Of a stretch of 64,000 nt of DNA, positions 49,039 through 57,636 are shown piece by piece. The stretch lies in contig JAFRGL010000005.1 of NCBI GenBank assembly GCA_017433825.1, positions 122,797 through 186,796 of the forward strand. Reading direction: 5' to 3'. A program made the translations under genes and the position numbers. The DNA is from Eubacterium sp. (GTDB lineage Bacteria; Bacillota; Clostridia; Lachnospirales; Lachnospiraceae). Positions within the stretch are counted from its first letter, which is position 1; every line of letters starts with the position of its first letter. The notes beneath the pieces were generated by a model, which ran no database searches, was not told the origin of the DNA, and saw only the letters and a program-made list of their open reading frames with translations.

Positions 49039-50720
49039 TTTATACCACGTGCAAATATGCGCCTGAAGAGCTCTTTGCCGGTTTCGGCGAAGAGGTTAAG
49101 CGGCTGGATCCCAACCCGGCCTCTTTTTCCTGCTCGGATGGCTGCGCGCATCCGAACCTGTGCGGCTTTGCCAAAGCCGTGATTGAAGAGGTGAACCGGC
49201 TGAAAATCAGCCGCCTTATTATCACGGACTGCTGCGACGCCATGCGCAAAACCTGCGACGTGCTGGAATCTGCGGGAATGGATTTCCTGTATTTCCTCCC
49301 CCTCCCCCATAAGGCAGGCGAACCGGAAATCCGGATGTTTGCAGAACAGCTTAAGGAGCTTAAAGACAGCTACGCGGCATTTTCGAAAAAGACGTTTTCC
49401 GTTGCGGAAGCGGTGCAGGCCTGCAGGGCTTCCGCCGTTCCTCAAAAAACGGAAGAAGGAAAGGAATACATCAGCCTGACCGGCGCCCACGGCGGTTCGA
49501 TGCTTCTGGAACAGATAAAGACAGCCTGTCCGGAGCTTATGGTTAAGGACGATACCTGTTCGGGAAACAGGCATTTTTCACTGCCGGATACGGAAGAAGC
49601 CTTCCCGGATACGGAAGAGGAATTCTTTTTATGGTATGCAAAGCTGCTTCTGAAAGGCCTCGTCCCCTGCATGCGGATGCTGGATATCCGGAAGCGGCCG
49701 AAAGAGGATGATACCGGGCTGAAGGGCATTGTTTACCATACAATTAAGTTCTGCGATTACTACAGTTTTGAATATACCGGCTTAAAGAACCGGACAAAAG
49801 CACCGCTTCTGAAGATTGAAACGGACACGACGCCCCAGTCTTCGGGGCAGCTGAAAACCAGAATAGAGGCATTTGCGGAAACCATGCGTACTTTGAAGAA
49901 AAAAGAAGATCCCGGCACGGCCGGAAAAAAAACTGATACAGATGAAATCCGGTATGCAGCAGGCGTCGATTCCGGCTCCACCAGCACGGATGTGGTGATA
50001 ATGGACAAGAGCGGGCATATCGCCGGAAGCGCCATTGTGCCCACGGGCATGTCGGCCGCAAAAGGCGCGGAAAACGCGCTTGCGGCGGCACTGGAAGATG
50101 CCGGCCTTGCAAAGGACAGCCTGGATGTCATCATTGCTACCGGTTACGGAAGGGACGCCCTGGGTTTCCCGTCCGTTACGGAGATAACCTGCCACGCAAA
50201 AGGCGCCAGGTTCCTTTTCGGCGGCGCGCAGACCGTCATCGATATCGGCGGCCAGGATTCCAAGATTATCCGGATTGACGAAGAGGGAAATGTACTGAAC
50301 TTTATCATGAATGACAAGTGCGCGGCCGGGACGGGGCGTTTCCTTGAAATGCAGGCACGGGCGCTGGGTCTTTCCATGGAAGAAATGAGTACCAGGGGAA
50401 ATGCGTGGAAAAATGAAGTCCGCATATCCAATATGTGCACCGTCTTCGCGGAATCGGAAGTGGTGAGCCTGGTGGCCAAAAACACGGATATTGCGGACAT
50501 TATACACGGACTTAACGTATCGGTGGCTGAGAAAACCGTAAGCCTCATCCGCCGGGGAAAAGGAGAGCCAGCCTATGTCATGACGGGCGGCGTCTCGAAA
50601 AATCCCGGCGTTGTCAGCTGTCTGGAAGAAAAACTGGGATGCCCGGTAAAGGTTTCGGAATATTCCCAGCTGTGCGGCGCCATAGGCGCGGCGCTCATTG
50701 GCCTTACAGGCGGGCGCTGA
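49035..50720 (+). CDS. Fusion of dehydratase-like subunit and ATP-dependent activator (HgdC-like)
   Basis: A 561-residue two-part protein. Residues 1 to about 290 resemble an HGD-D subunit, with cysteines at 33, 37, 43 and 66-67 and PDTEEEFFLWYAKLLLKG. Residues about 305-561 are a complete ASKHA-type activator: AAGVDSGSTSTDVVIMD, VIDIGGQDSK, and the dimer-bridging cluster ligands Cys429 (NDKCAAGTGRFLE) and Cys468 (ISNMCTVFAESE). The activator is normally a free homodimer that fires electrons into the dehydratase with ATP. Here it is covalently joined to a subunit. Its 3' end overlaps the convergent threonine lyase gene by 17 bases. Confidence 0.88.
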   Translation: MIYTTCKYAPEELFAGFGEEVKRLDPNPASFSCSDGCAHPNLCGFAKAVIEEVNRLKISRLIITDCCDAMRKTCDVLESAGMDFLYFLPLPHKAGEPEIRMFAEQLKELKDSYAAFSKKTFSVAEAVQACRASAVPQKTEEGKEYISLTGAHGGSMLLEQIKTACPELMVKDDTCSGNRHFSLPDTEEAFPDTEEEFFLWYAKLLLKGLVPCMRMLDIRKRPKEDDTGLKGIVYHTIKFCDYYSFEYTGLKNRTKAPLLKIETDTTPQSSGQLKTRIEAFAETMRTLKKKEDPGTAGKKTDTDEIRYAAGVDSGSTSTDVVIMDKSGHIAGSAIVPTGMSAAKGAENALAAALEDAGLAKDSLDVIIATGYGRDALGFPSVTEITCHAKGARFLFGGAQTVIDIGGQDSKIIRIDEEGNVLNFIMNDKCAAGTGRFLEMQARALGLSMEEMSTRGNAWKNEVRISNMCTVFAESEVVSLVAKNTDIADIIHGLNVSVAEKTVSLIRRGKGEPAYVMTGGVSKNPGVVSCLEEKLGCPVKVSEYSQLCGAIGAALIGLTGGR

Positions 50721-51915
50721 TGAGCTTCGGCGAGAAGCCTTTCTCATGCAGGGCATGGATGATTTTCATCTTGTGTTCGGTGCCGAAGGCCTCCATGGTT
50801 ATCTGCAGCTCCACGGCGGCATTGCGGTTGGTTGAGTAGAACTGGTTGTGCTCCAGCTTGATGACGTTGCCCTGGGCCTCCGCGATGACGGTGGATACCC
50901 GCACCAGCTCACCGGGACGGTCGGGCAGCAGCACGGACAGGGTGAAGATCCTGTCCCTGGCAATCAGGCCGTTCTGCACCACGGAGGACATGGTAATCAC
51001 GTCCATGTTGCCGCCGGAAAGGATGGAAACCACCTTTTTTCCTTTGGCCTTCAGATGCTTTAAGGCCGCCACGGTCAGAAGACCGGAATTTTCCACGATC
51101 ATCTTGTGATTTTCCACCATATCCAGGAAGGCAACCACCAGCTCATCGTCCTTCACGGTGATAATGCCGTCCAGGTTTTTCTGCAGATAGGGGAAGATCA
51201 GCTCGCCGGGGCGTTTCACCGCCGTGCCGTCGGCAATGGTGGTGACCGAGGCCAGGCTTGTGACCTTTCCTTCGGCCAGTGAAGCCTTCAGGCAGGCGGC
51301 GCCGGCGGGTTCCACGCCGATGACCGAAATCTTCGGGTTCAGCAGTTTCGCCAGGGTGGAAATGCCGCAGGCAAGACCGCCCCCGCCTACGGGAACCAGG
51401 ATATAGTCCACCAGGGGCAGTTCCTTTACGATTTCCATGGCAATGGAGCCCTGACCGGTGGCCACGGTCAGGTCGTCAAAAGGATGGATGAAGGTCAGGC
51501 CTTCTTCTTTCGCAATTTCCAGGGCTTTTACGCAGGCATCGTCATAGACGTCGCCGTAGAGAACCACCTTTGCACCGTATCCCCTCGTCCGCTCCACCTT
51601 GATGAGCGGGGTGGTGGTGGGCATGACGATGGTGGCCTGCACGCCGTAGGCCTTCGCCGCGTAGGCGACGCCCTGGGCATGGTTGCCGGCAGAGGCGGTA
51701 ATCAGTCCTTTCGCCCTTTCTTCGTCGCTTAAGGTGCTTATTTTATAATAAGCGCCGCGGATTTTGTATGCGCCGGTCACCTGCATGTTCTCCGGCTTGA
51801 AGTAGACTTTATTGCCGGTAAGAGAACTGAAATATTCGCTGTAGACCAGCTTGGTATCGGCAGTAACCTTCCGGACGATTTCGGAAGCTTCTTCAAATTT
51901 TTCCAAAGTCAGCAT
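50704..51915 (-). CDS. Threonine ammonia-lyase (PLP-dependent, with ACT-like C-terminus)
   Basis: A 403-residue enzyme. I chose the start at 51915 because the protein then begins LTLEKFEEASEIVRKV, as in the TdcB/IlvA group. PLP lysine is in the motif TGAYKIRGAYYKIS (about residue 50), with the phosphate-cradle VPVGGGGLACGIS (about 180-192). The last 75 residues (LSVLLPDRPGELVRVSTVIA) form an ACT-like regulatory domain. It deaminates threonine to 2-oxobutanoate. The single ACT-like tail and size fit the biodegradative/short IlvA group. Monocistronic. Confidence 0.92.
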   Translation of the reverse strand: MLTLEKFEEASEIVRKVTADTKLVYSEYFSSLTGNKVYFKPENMQVTGAYKIRGAYYKISTLSDEERAKGLITASAGNHAQGVAYAAKAYGVQATIVMPTTTPLIKVERTRGYGAKVVLYGDVYDDACVKALEIAKEEGLTFIHPFDDLTVATGQGSIAMEIVKELPLVDYILVPVGGGGLACGISTLAKLLNPKISVIGVEPAGAACLKASLAEGKVTSLASVTTIADGTAVKRPGELIFPYLQKNLDGIITVKDDELVVAFLDMVENHKMIVENSGLLTVAALKHLKAKGKKVVSILSGGNMDVITMSSVVQNGLIARDRIFTLSVLLPDRPGELVRVSTVIAEAQGNVIKLEHNQFYSTNRNAAVELQITMEAFGTEHKMKIIHALHEKGFSPKLISARL

Positions 51916-52058
51916 AGTCTTTAAAAACCTTTCGTTTTGTATTATTCTGATTATAACGCTAATTATAACGGTAAAGCCGAAGGAAAACAAACGGTTTATC
52001 GGGATATACCGGTACATACTCTGCATTTTTCACTGCTTTATGAAAAGGAAAGACGGAT

Positions 52059-53030
52059 ATGAAAGAAATATCGATTACGGAAATTGAATCAGTAAAAATC
52101 GGACAGACGGAAAATACGGCAGCGGGCACGGGGTGTACGGTGCTGCTGGCTGAAAAAGGCCTGCGTGCAGGACTGGATATCCGCGGCGGCGGCCCCGCGG
52201 CCAGGGAGGATCAGCTGTTGAATCCTCTGATGGCTGCGGATATGATTCACTCCGTGGTGATAAGCGGCGGCAGCGCCTACGGCCTTGCGGCCGCATCCGG
52301 CGTCATGGAATGCCTGGAACAGCGGGGCATAGGCTATGACGTGGGTGTAACGAAGGTACCCCTGGTGGTTCAGTCCGCGCTTTTCGACCTGACGGTGGGA
52401 GATACCTTTGTCCGGCCCGACGCAGCCATGGGTTACGAGGCAGCGCGCCTTGCCCTGGAATCACCGAATTACAAAGACGGCAACTACGGAGCCGGCTGCG
52501 GCTGCACCGTGGGGAAACTTCTGGGTATGGATTACTGCATGAAAACGGGTATCGGAAGCTTCGCCATCCAGATAGACGACCTGCAGGTCGGCGCTGTGGC
52601 CGCAGTGAATGCCCTGGGGGATGTTTTCGACTGGCGGAAGGGCAGGCAGATAGCCGGGCTTCTGACGGAAGACAGGAAGCATTTAAGAAGGACTGCCGAG
52701 GTCATGAAATCCGCCATAGAGATAGTGAAAAACCGGTTTGTGGGCAATACCACCATCGGCATTATCGTCACCAACGCCAGGTTTTCCAAGGCCCAGCTGT
52801 GCAAGATTGCGGGCATGGGCCATGACGGATATGCCCGGTCGATCCACCCGGTGCACACCACCCTGGACGGGGACAGTATCTACGCGGTTTCCGCTGGAGG
52901 CGTCCGTGCGGACCAGGATGTGGTGGGCATGATCGGCGCAGAGGTTATGAGCGAGGCAATTATGCGGGCTGTAAGGGCCGCGGAAAGCGCCTACGGATAC
53001 CCGTCCGCTACTGAACTGGGGTTTGTTTAA
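52059..53030 (+). CDS. P1-family peptidase (DmpA/BapA type)
   Basis: A 323-residue protein of the self-cleaving N-terminal-nucleophile peptidase group. Features are GCTVLLAEKGLRAGLDIRGG, the VISGGSAYGLAAASGVMECL segment and the GAGCGCTVGKLLG stretch. The cleavage/nucleophile region is GNTTIGIIVTNA, where a Thr follows the Asn; most family members have Ser or Thr here. It would split into alpha and beta chains and act as an aminopeptidase or beta-peptidase. Divergent from the threonine lyase gene; GAAAGGAAAG precedes the start. Confidence 0.88.
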   Translation: MKEISITEIESVKIGQTENTAAGTGCTVLLAEKGLRAGLDIRGGGPAAREDQLLNPLMAADMIHSVVISGGSAYGLAAASGVMECLEQRGIGYDVGVTKVPLVVQSALFDLTVGDTFVRPDAAMGYEAARLALESPNYKDGNYGAGCGCTVGKLLGMDYCMKTGIGSFAIQIDDLQVGAVAAVNALGDVFDWRKGRQIAGLLTEDRKHLRRTAEVMKSAIEIVKNRFVGNTTIGIIVTNARFSKAQLCKIAGMGHDGYARSIHPVHTTLDGDSIYAVSAGGVRADQDVVGMIGAEVMSEAIMRAVRAAESAYGYPSATELGFV

Positions 53031-53056
53031 TTGAGAATTAAATTCCCGGCAATAAG

Positions 53057-53097
53057 ACTGCCGCACTGATGCAGTGTTCAGTGCGGCAGTGTTTTTA
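53057..53097. terminator. Bidirectional terminator between convergent genes
   Basis: ACTGCCGCACTGA, loop TGCAGTGT, TCAGTGCGGCAGT, then GTTTTTATTA. It ends the peptidase gene on + and can serve the flavoprotein gene on -. Confidence 0.85.
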
Positions 53098-53113
53098 TTA
53101 TCTTAATGGTTTG

Positions 53114-55552
53114 TCAGAAATCTTTGCCGTATTTCTCATACAGATCCGGCAGGATGGCTGCCAGATTGGTGAATTCCTTGATGTTGTGTGCCAGAAGCGC
53201 CTGGACCGGCATCAGCGGGAAGGTAAAGCCGTCGGGAATCACCTTCACGGGCTTTCCGCCGATAACGCTGTAGCCGAACCAGAACCGGGTGCGCAGCTCG
53301 CAGCCTCCTTCCGTCGGACGCAGGAAATGGCACATGATAACCGGGTTGTGTTCATTGCCCGCGCAGACGATTGTGCCGTCAAAGCTTTTCAGCTTCTCCG
53401 GGTCGAAGCCGATGTCCACCGGATTGCGGAAGTTAATCCAGATGTGCTCCATGCCAAGGCCGGTGTCTTCCTTTACGTCGTGCATGGTGTCCCAGTACCT
53501 TTCCTTCATGGAAAGGGTTTTGTCCAGGGCCTTCTCCGGGTTCTGCGTCAGGCAGTAATAATGATCCTCGTGGTTCCAGATTTTGTAGCGCAGCGGTTCC
53601 AGGCCGTGCCAGGCAAACCACCAGTCGAACATTTCCGGGGTAACGTCCGGCATCTTCGTCAGGTTGGCCAGCGTGCCGCCGCCGTCGGGAAGGGAGCAGA
53701 AGCCAGCTTCCAGCGGAAGGTAACCGGGCTCAAACAGTTTATTCAGCTCAGTGGGATGAAGCCCCAGGCTTCCGTCCGCCGGTTCGGCTGCCGCGGCGTA
53801 ACGTTCCGGAGCGGCCTGCACCATATCCTTAAGGAAATATTCAAACAGCGGGGATTTTTTCTCTTCTTCGCTTACCGGTACCAAGTGGTCCGGCTTCATG
53901 GGCCATTCGTCAATGGGAAGGTCCTTTGTACCGAAGACCATTTCGCCGTTTTCGCAGTGTACGGTAATCCATTTCAGCCAGTTTTCATTGTCGGTTTCCG
54001 GATAGTCTTCCCTTAAGAACCAGCCTCTGGACTCCTTACGCATTTCCGAAGCCTTGTAATGCATGTCCGCGCAGAGCACCATGGCCTCGGCTTCCAGGCA
54101 CTCCAGCGCCTGGTGCAGGTCTTTTGCTTTCATCAGGGGAAGCTTTGCTTTTGCCTCTTCGATAAAGGCTTCCGCCTTTTTCATCCTGTCAGCGTGCATC
54201 CAGACGGAAAGCTCCACAGGTGCCATGGCCTTCTGCACGAGGGCGATGACCTCCTTGGCGGCAATGCCTTCCGGCTTTTCCATATATCCGGTAACCCGGG
54301 ACGCGGAGGCTTCAATCTGTGCTTCGTCAAGACTTCTGCACTCGCCGCCGATGCCGCATTCTGCCAGATCCTCCGATGCCATAAGGGCGGAAAATACGGC
54401 GTTTAAGATACCGGAACCCCGGTTCCTTCCGGGAGGTGCGGGCACGGCGCCTGCGAGGCCGGAACCGCAGTAGCTGCAGTCGCCGATGGCGTACAGGCCG
54501 GGCAGGGTGGACTTCATGTGATGGTCAACGCTGATGGGGGACATCTCGCCGATGAACATAGGCGCAACTTCCAGATCCTTGTCCACGGAAGCACCGTTTT
54601 CGTCGTTCAGTACCCGGAATTTCTTGCCATAGGGTCTGGGCCACTGACGTTCCATGGAATTGTCGCCGCCTTCTTCTCCCTTGAAATCCAGATGAACCGG
54701 ACCGTTGCCGGCGCACATCTGGTCGTACCATTCCTTAATGGCGCGGCTGCTGATATCCGTTTCCCGGTGGTCGCAGAAATGCGGCGTAAGATATTCGTCC
54801 TTCGCGTTGTACATGTAGTTTTCGCCGAACACCACTTCATTGTGGCTTCTTACCTTCACCAGCTGGGCGAAGTTGCCGAATTCCACGTTTTTCAGCTCGG
54901 CGCCTGCCCGGTAGGCTGCCGCAATGCCGTCGCCGCGGCCGCTGCTCCACATGGAGCCGATGCGGTAATCCTGGCTGCCGGTGGCAAGCACGACTTTCTT
55001 TGCGCTGACAGCGGTAAATTTCCCGTCCAGCACGGAGAAAACAAGGGCACCTGCAACACCTTCCTCATCCGTGAGCAGGTCGGCCAGTGCGGATTTATCC
55101 ATAAACCTGACGCCCAGCCTTTCCGCCGTGCGGCGCACGTTGATGGTGGCATCCAGGTCGATGCAGACCATGGAGGTCATGGGACCGGTCTGCATGATGT
55201 TATAGCCGCCGTCTTCGGTCCTGGGCATTTTTACGCCCCAGGATTCCAGACGCTCGAACATTTTATTGTTCATGGACACGTATTTTGCCATCAGGTTCTG
55301 GTCGGTGAAATCCGCGCCGATGTTTTTGGTATGGAAATAAGCGAAGCCGTAGGGGTCTGTGGCATTCAGGTCAAAATACTGCAGTACCCCGCCGCCGCGG
55401 TTGGCTTTGCCGGAATAACCGGCGAAATTCTTCTCCACCACAAGGACGTCCGCATCGGGAAGCGCTTCCTTTACAGCCACAGCACAGGAAAGCCCGCCGA
55501 TGCCGCCGCCGATGATACAGATATCGCACTGCACTTTATCGTAGTTTATCAT
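53114..55552 (-). CDS. FAD-dependent oxidoreductase, AprA/fumarate-reductase flavoprotein-like
   Basis: An 812-residue flavoprotein. The FAD motif CDICIIGGGIGGLSCAVAV starts near residue 9, VVEKN follows, and VVLATGS is near residue 190. A second FAD segment (PGLYAIGDCSYCGSG) is near 345. The long helical and capping C-terminus is like adenylylsulfate reductase alpha rather than the shorter fumarate reductases. It is encoded 14 bases after a 2x[4Fe-4S] ferredoxin that probably donates or accepts its electrons. No sulfate-reduction genes are nearby, so the substrate is open. Confidence 0.85.
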   Translation of the reverse strand: MINYDKVQCDICIIGGGIGGLSCAVAVKEALPDADVLVVEKNFAGYSGKANRGGGVLQYFDLNATDPYGFAYFHTKNIGADFTDQNLMAKYVSMNNKMFERLESWGVKMPRTEDGGYNIMQTGPMTSMVCIDLDATINVRRTAERLGVRFMDKSALADLLTDEEGVAGALVFSVLDGKFTAVSAKKVVLATGSQDYRIGSMWSSGRGDGIAAAYRAGAELKNVEFGNFAQLVKVRSHNEVVFGENYMYNAKDEYLTPHFCDHRETDISSRAIKEWYDQMCAGNGPVHLDFKGEEGGDNSMERQWPRPYGKKFRVLNDENGASVDKDLEVAPMFIGEMSPISVDHHMKSTLPGLYAIGDCSYCGSGLAGAVPAPPGRNRGSGILNAVFSALMASEDLAECGIGGECRSLDEAQIEASASRVTGYMEKPEGIAAKEVIALVQKAMAPVELSVWMHADRMKKAEAFIEEAKAKLPLMKAKDLHQALECLEAEAMVLCADMHYKASEMRKESRGWFLREDYPETDNENWLKWITVHCENGEMVFGTKDLPIDEWPMKPDHLVPVSEEEKKSPLFEYFLKDMVQAAPERYAAAAEPADGSLGLHPTELNKLFEPGYLPLEAGFCSLPDGGGTLANLTKMPDVTPEMFDWWFAWHGLEPLRYKIWNHEDHYYCLTQNPEKALDKTLSMKERYWDTMHDVKEDTGLGMEHIWINFRNPVDIGFDPEKLKSFDGTIVCAGNEHNPVIMCHFLRPTEGGCELRTRFWFGYSVIGGKPVKVIPDGFTFPLMPVQALLAHNIKEFTNLAAILPDLYEKYGKDF

Positions 55553-55566
55553 GTCGGCCTCCTTTC

Positions 55567-55812
55567 TTACCGGCAGCCGTCGAAGGACTGCATCAGATGC
55601 TCACTGGCGTAGTCGGGGATTACCTTAATGGCATCCCGTTTGCATAGGAATTCACAGAAAAAACAGCGTTCACAGTCTTCCACATACTGGAAGACAGGTT
55701 TCCTGTTCTTTTCATCCCAGCGGATGACGTCAACAAAACAGCCCTTGTAGCACTGCTGGCAGCCGACGCATTTGCCGGGGTCAAATTCGATTCGGTGGTT
55801 CGTATAGATCAC
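55567..55812 (-). CDS. 2x[4Fe-4S] ferredoxin, AprB-like but short
   Basis: An 81-residue ferredoxin with two cluster motifs, CVGCQQCYKGC (15-25) and CERCFFCEFLC (48-58). In AprB-type fashion the first motif is followed by VDVIRWDEKNRKPVF and the second by KRDAIKV. Dissimilatory AprB proteins are about 150 residues with a long tail, absent here. It is the first gene of a two-gene minus-strand operon with the AprA-like flavoprotein. Confidence 0.92.
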   Translation of the reverse strand: MIYTNHRIEFDPGKCVGCQQCYKGCFVDVIRWDEKNRKPVFQYVEDCERCFFCEFLCKRDAIKVIPDYASEHLMQSFDGCR

Positions 55813-55929
55813 CTTTTTCTACCTCCTGATATTCTTATTGGATTTGCATTACAATGTCTTAGAATGATCATAAAATCGGCCTGCCGGATTGTCAATGCCG
55901 TGTTTGTGCGGTACAATGAAAGAAGCTGG

Positions 55930-56679
55930 TCACCGTGCGCTCCGGTTTCGGATAAAGCCGCTTATCAGACCGGCTGTATCACTGATTTGTTCTTCCCTGG
56001 TGACTTCCGCAGTTCCGTCCCCTTTCTGTTCACCGTAGGCGCCGAAATAGGCATGCACACCGCCTTCAATGATAATTTCCAGCGTATCTGCAGGCAGGTT
56101 TCCGCAGTATTTGGCGTATTTTCCCAGGTTCAGCACACCGTCATTGGAACCGTAGACGGACAGTACCGAAAGATTCGTTTCCGAAAGGTCGGAAACAGAA
56201 TAGGAAGCCAGAAGCACCAGGCCTTTATAGTCATCCGCATGTTTTTCCAGGAAAGAAGCAGCCATGGAGCCGCCTAAGGAATGCCCGCCGATGTACCAGT
56301 CCGTAATATCAGGGTATTCCTGCGGAATGCCTTTTGCGGCGTTTTTGTTCAGTACGGCAAGGTTTCCGGGCATGTGCACCAGCACACAGAGGATATTTTC
56401 CTCTGCCAGGTGCGCCATCAGCGGTGCGTAGGCTTCGAAGGCCACTTTTCCGCCGGGATAGAAGATAAAGCCGGCTTCCGGGTTTTCCGGCGAGAAAACG
56501 AGACGGTTTTTCCCTGCCTCAACCGTGACGCCTGCAGGCGGATTATTAATAATTTCAAATGCGGAAGCGTCCGCGTGATAATAATCCTGAATGTATATAA
56601 TACAGGAAACAACGAGAATCAGAACGATAATGAGGGGAATAAGAAGACGGCGTTTTTTATTTCTGACTTTTTTCTCCAT
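55930..56679 (-). CDS. Membrane-anchored alpha/beta hydrolase
   Basis: A 249-residue protein. I chose the ATG at 56679 because AAAGG lies upstream and it yields a normal basic start plus one membrane helix (about 11-31, LLIPLIIVLILVVSCIIYI). The hydrolase domain has the oxyanion-type strand GFIFYPGGKV, nucleophile Ser in YIGGHSLGGSMA, an Asp in VYGSNDGVL and His in EGGVHAYFG. These make a complete Ser-Asp-His triad for an esterase or related hydrolase facing outwards. Substrate unknown. Confidence 0.85.
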   Translation of the reverse strand: MEKKVRNKKRRLLIPLIIVLILVVSCIIYIQDYYHADASAFEIINNPPAGVTVEAGKNRLVFSPENPEAGFIFYPGGKVAFEAYAPLMAHLAEENILCVLVHMPGNLAVLNKNAAKGIPQEYPDITDWYIGGHSLGGSMAASFLEKHADDYKGLVLLASYSVSDLSETNLSVLSVYGSNDGVLNLGKYAKYCGNLPADTLEIIIEGGVHAYFGAYGEQKGDGTAEVTREEQISDTAGLISGFIRNRSAR

Positions 56680-56750
56680 AAAAAAGAAAACCTTTCTGAA
56701 ATTGGAATAACTGCCGGGAAAAAGTATAACAGGAAAGCGGGGTTTGGGCA

Positions 56751-57194
56751 ATGATTTACACGAAACTGACAAAGAAAGCCATCCGTATCGCTTATGAAGC
56801 CCATATGGGCCAGGAGGATAAATGCGGGCTGCCGTATATTTTCCATCCGTATCATCTTGCGGAACAGATGGAAACGGAGGAAACCGCCGCTGCAGCCCTC
56901 CTGCATGATGTCATGGAGGATACGTCGGTAACCTTTGAGGATTTAAAGGCGGAAGGCATACCGGACAGTGTGCTGGAAGCATTAAAGATGCTTACCCATG
57001 ACCCAAAGGTACCTTACCTGGAATACGTGGCTGCCTTAAAAGGCAATCCCGTTGCCCGGGCGGTCAAGCTGGCCGACCTGGCGCATAACAGCGACCTGAC
57101 CCGGATTGATGAAGTCACCGAAAAGGATATTGAACGGGTGGAAAAATATAAAAAGGCCAGGGAAATCCTGCTGAAGGAAGACGCTGATGCCTGA
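56751..57194 (+). CDS. HD-domain protein (RelA/SpoT hydrolase-like)
   Basis: A 147-residue protein resembling the N-terminal HD domain of SpoT: KKAIRIAYEAHMGQ, a LPYIFHPYHLAEQM metal-binding His, the ALLHDVMEDTSVTFEDL HD motif and ARAVKLADLAHNSDLTRI. It has no synthetase, TGS or ACT domain, so it is a stand-alone metal-dependent phosphohydrolase, possibly a small alarmone hydrolase. The start at 56751 lies in the gap shared with the divergent hydrolase gene. Confidence 0.85.
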   Translation: MIYTKLTKKAIRIAYEAHMGQEDKCGLPYIFHPYHLAEQMETEETAAAALLHDVMEDTSVTFEDLKAEGIPDSVLEALKMLTHDPKVPYLEYVAALKGNPVARAVKLADLAHNSDLTRIDEVTEKDIERVEKYKKAREILLKEDADA

Positions 57195-57301
57195 CGGTTA
57201 TTACGCCAAAGCGAAAGGAGTATAACCCGGCCCGGCAAATCAATTGTATGACGATAGACCCGGACGCAAATGTATAGTCTCGCCGAATACTCTTATGAGA
57301 A

Positions 57302-57339
57302 TTTTATATATAGTTAAAAGTAACAGACTATATATAAAA
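57302..57339. promoter_or_regulatory. 13-bp inverted repeat upstream of XRE regulator
   Basis: TTTTATATATAGT (57302-57314) and ACTATATATAAAA (57327-57339) are exact inverted repeats with a 12-base loop, 20 bases before the regulator gene. It is a likely operator or promoter-overlapping site. Confidence 0.55.
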
Positions 57340-57359
57340 GCATCTAAGGAGGAACGACT

Positions 57360-57587
57360 ATGAAAAAATCTAAAGACAACTGTGAAATGAAAAACTTCAG
57401 GATTCACCTTGCCCGTATCAGGCTGGTAAAGGGGCTGTCTGCCCGGGAGGTGAGTCTGCGGATGGGGAAAAGCGAGGGTTATATCAACAGTATCGAAAAC
57501 GGCTATTTTACGCCGCCCATGGATTTCGTATTTCAGATTTGCGGTATTCTGGAGATTACGCCGCCGGAACTGTTCCTGTTCCAGTAA
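57360..57587 (+). CDS. Small XRE-family helix-turn-helix regulator
   Basis: A 75-residue protein that is almost entirely one HTH_3 domain: IHLARIRLVKGLSAREVSLRMGKSEGYINSIENG, then PPMDFVFQICGILEITPPELF. AAGGAGG lies eight bases before the ATG. The inverted repeat 20 bases upstream is probably its own operator. It precedes the broken beta-helix gene by 49 bases and may once have regulated it; that link is only by position. Confidence 0.88.
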   Translation: MKKSKDNCEMKNFRIHLARIRLVKGLSAREVSLRMGKSEGYINSIENGYFTPPMDFVFQICGILEITPPELFLFQ

Positions 57588-57636
57588 AGAATATAACATG
57601 CCGTACCGAAAACGTCGGATGAAAGAGAGGTTAATG

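Noticed and set aside
53114..55812. Dissimilatory sulfate reduction genes aprBA
   Set aside because: No sat, dsr or qmo genes nearby and the ferredoxin is half the size of AprB.
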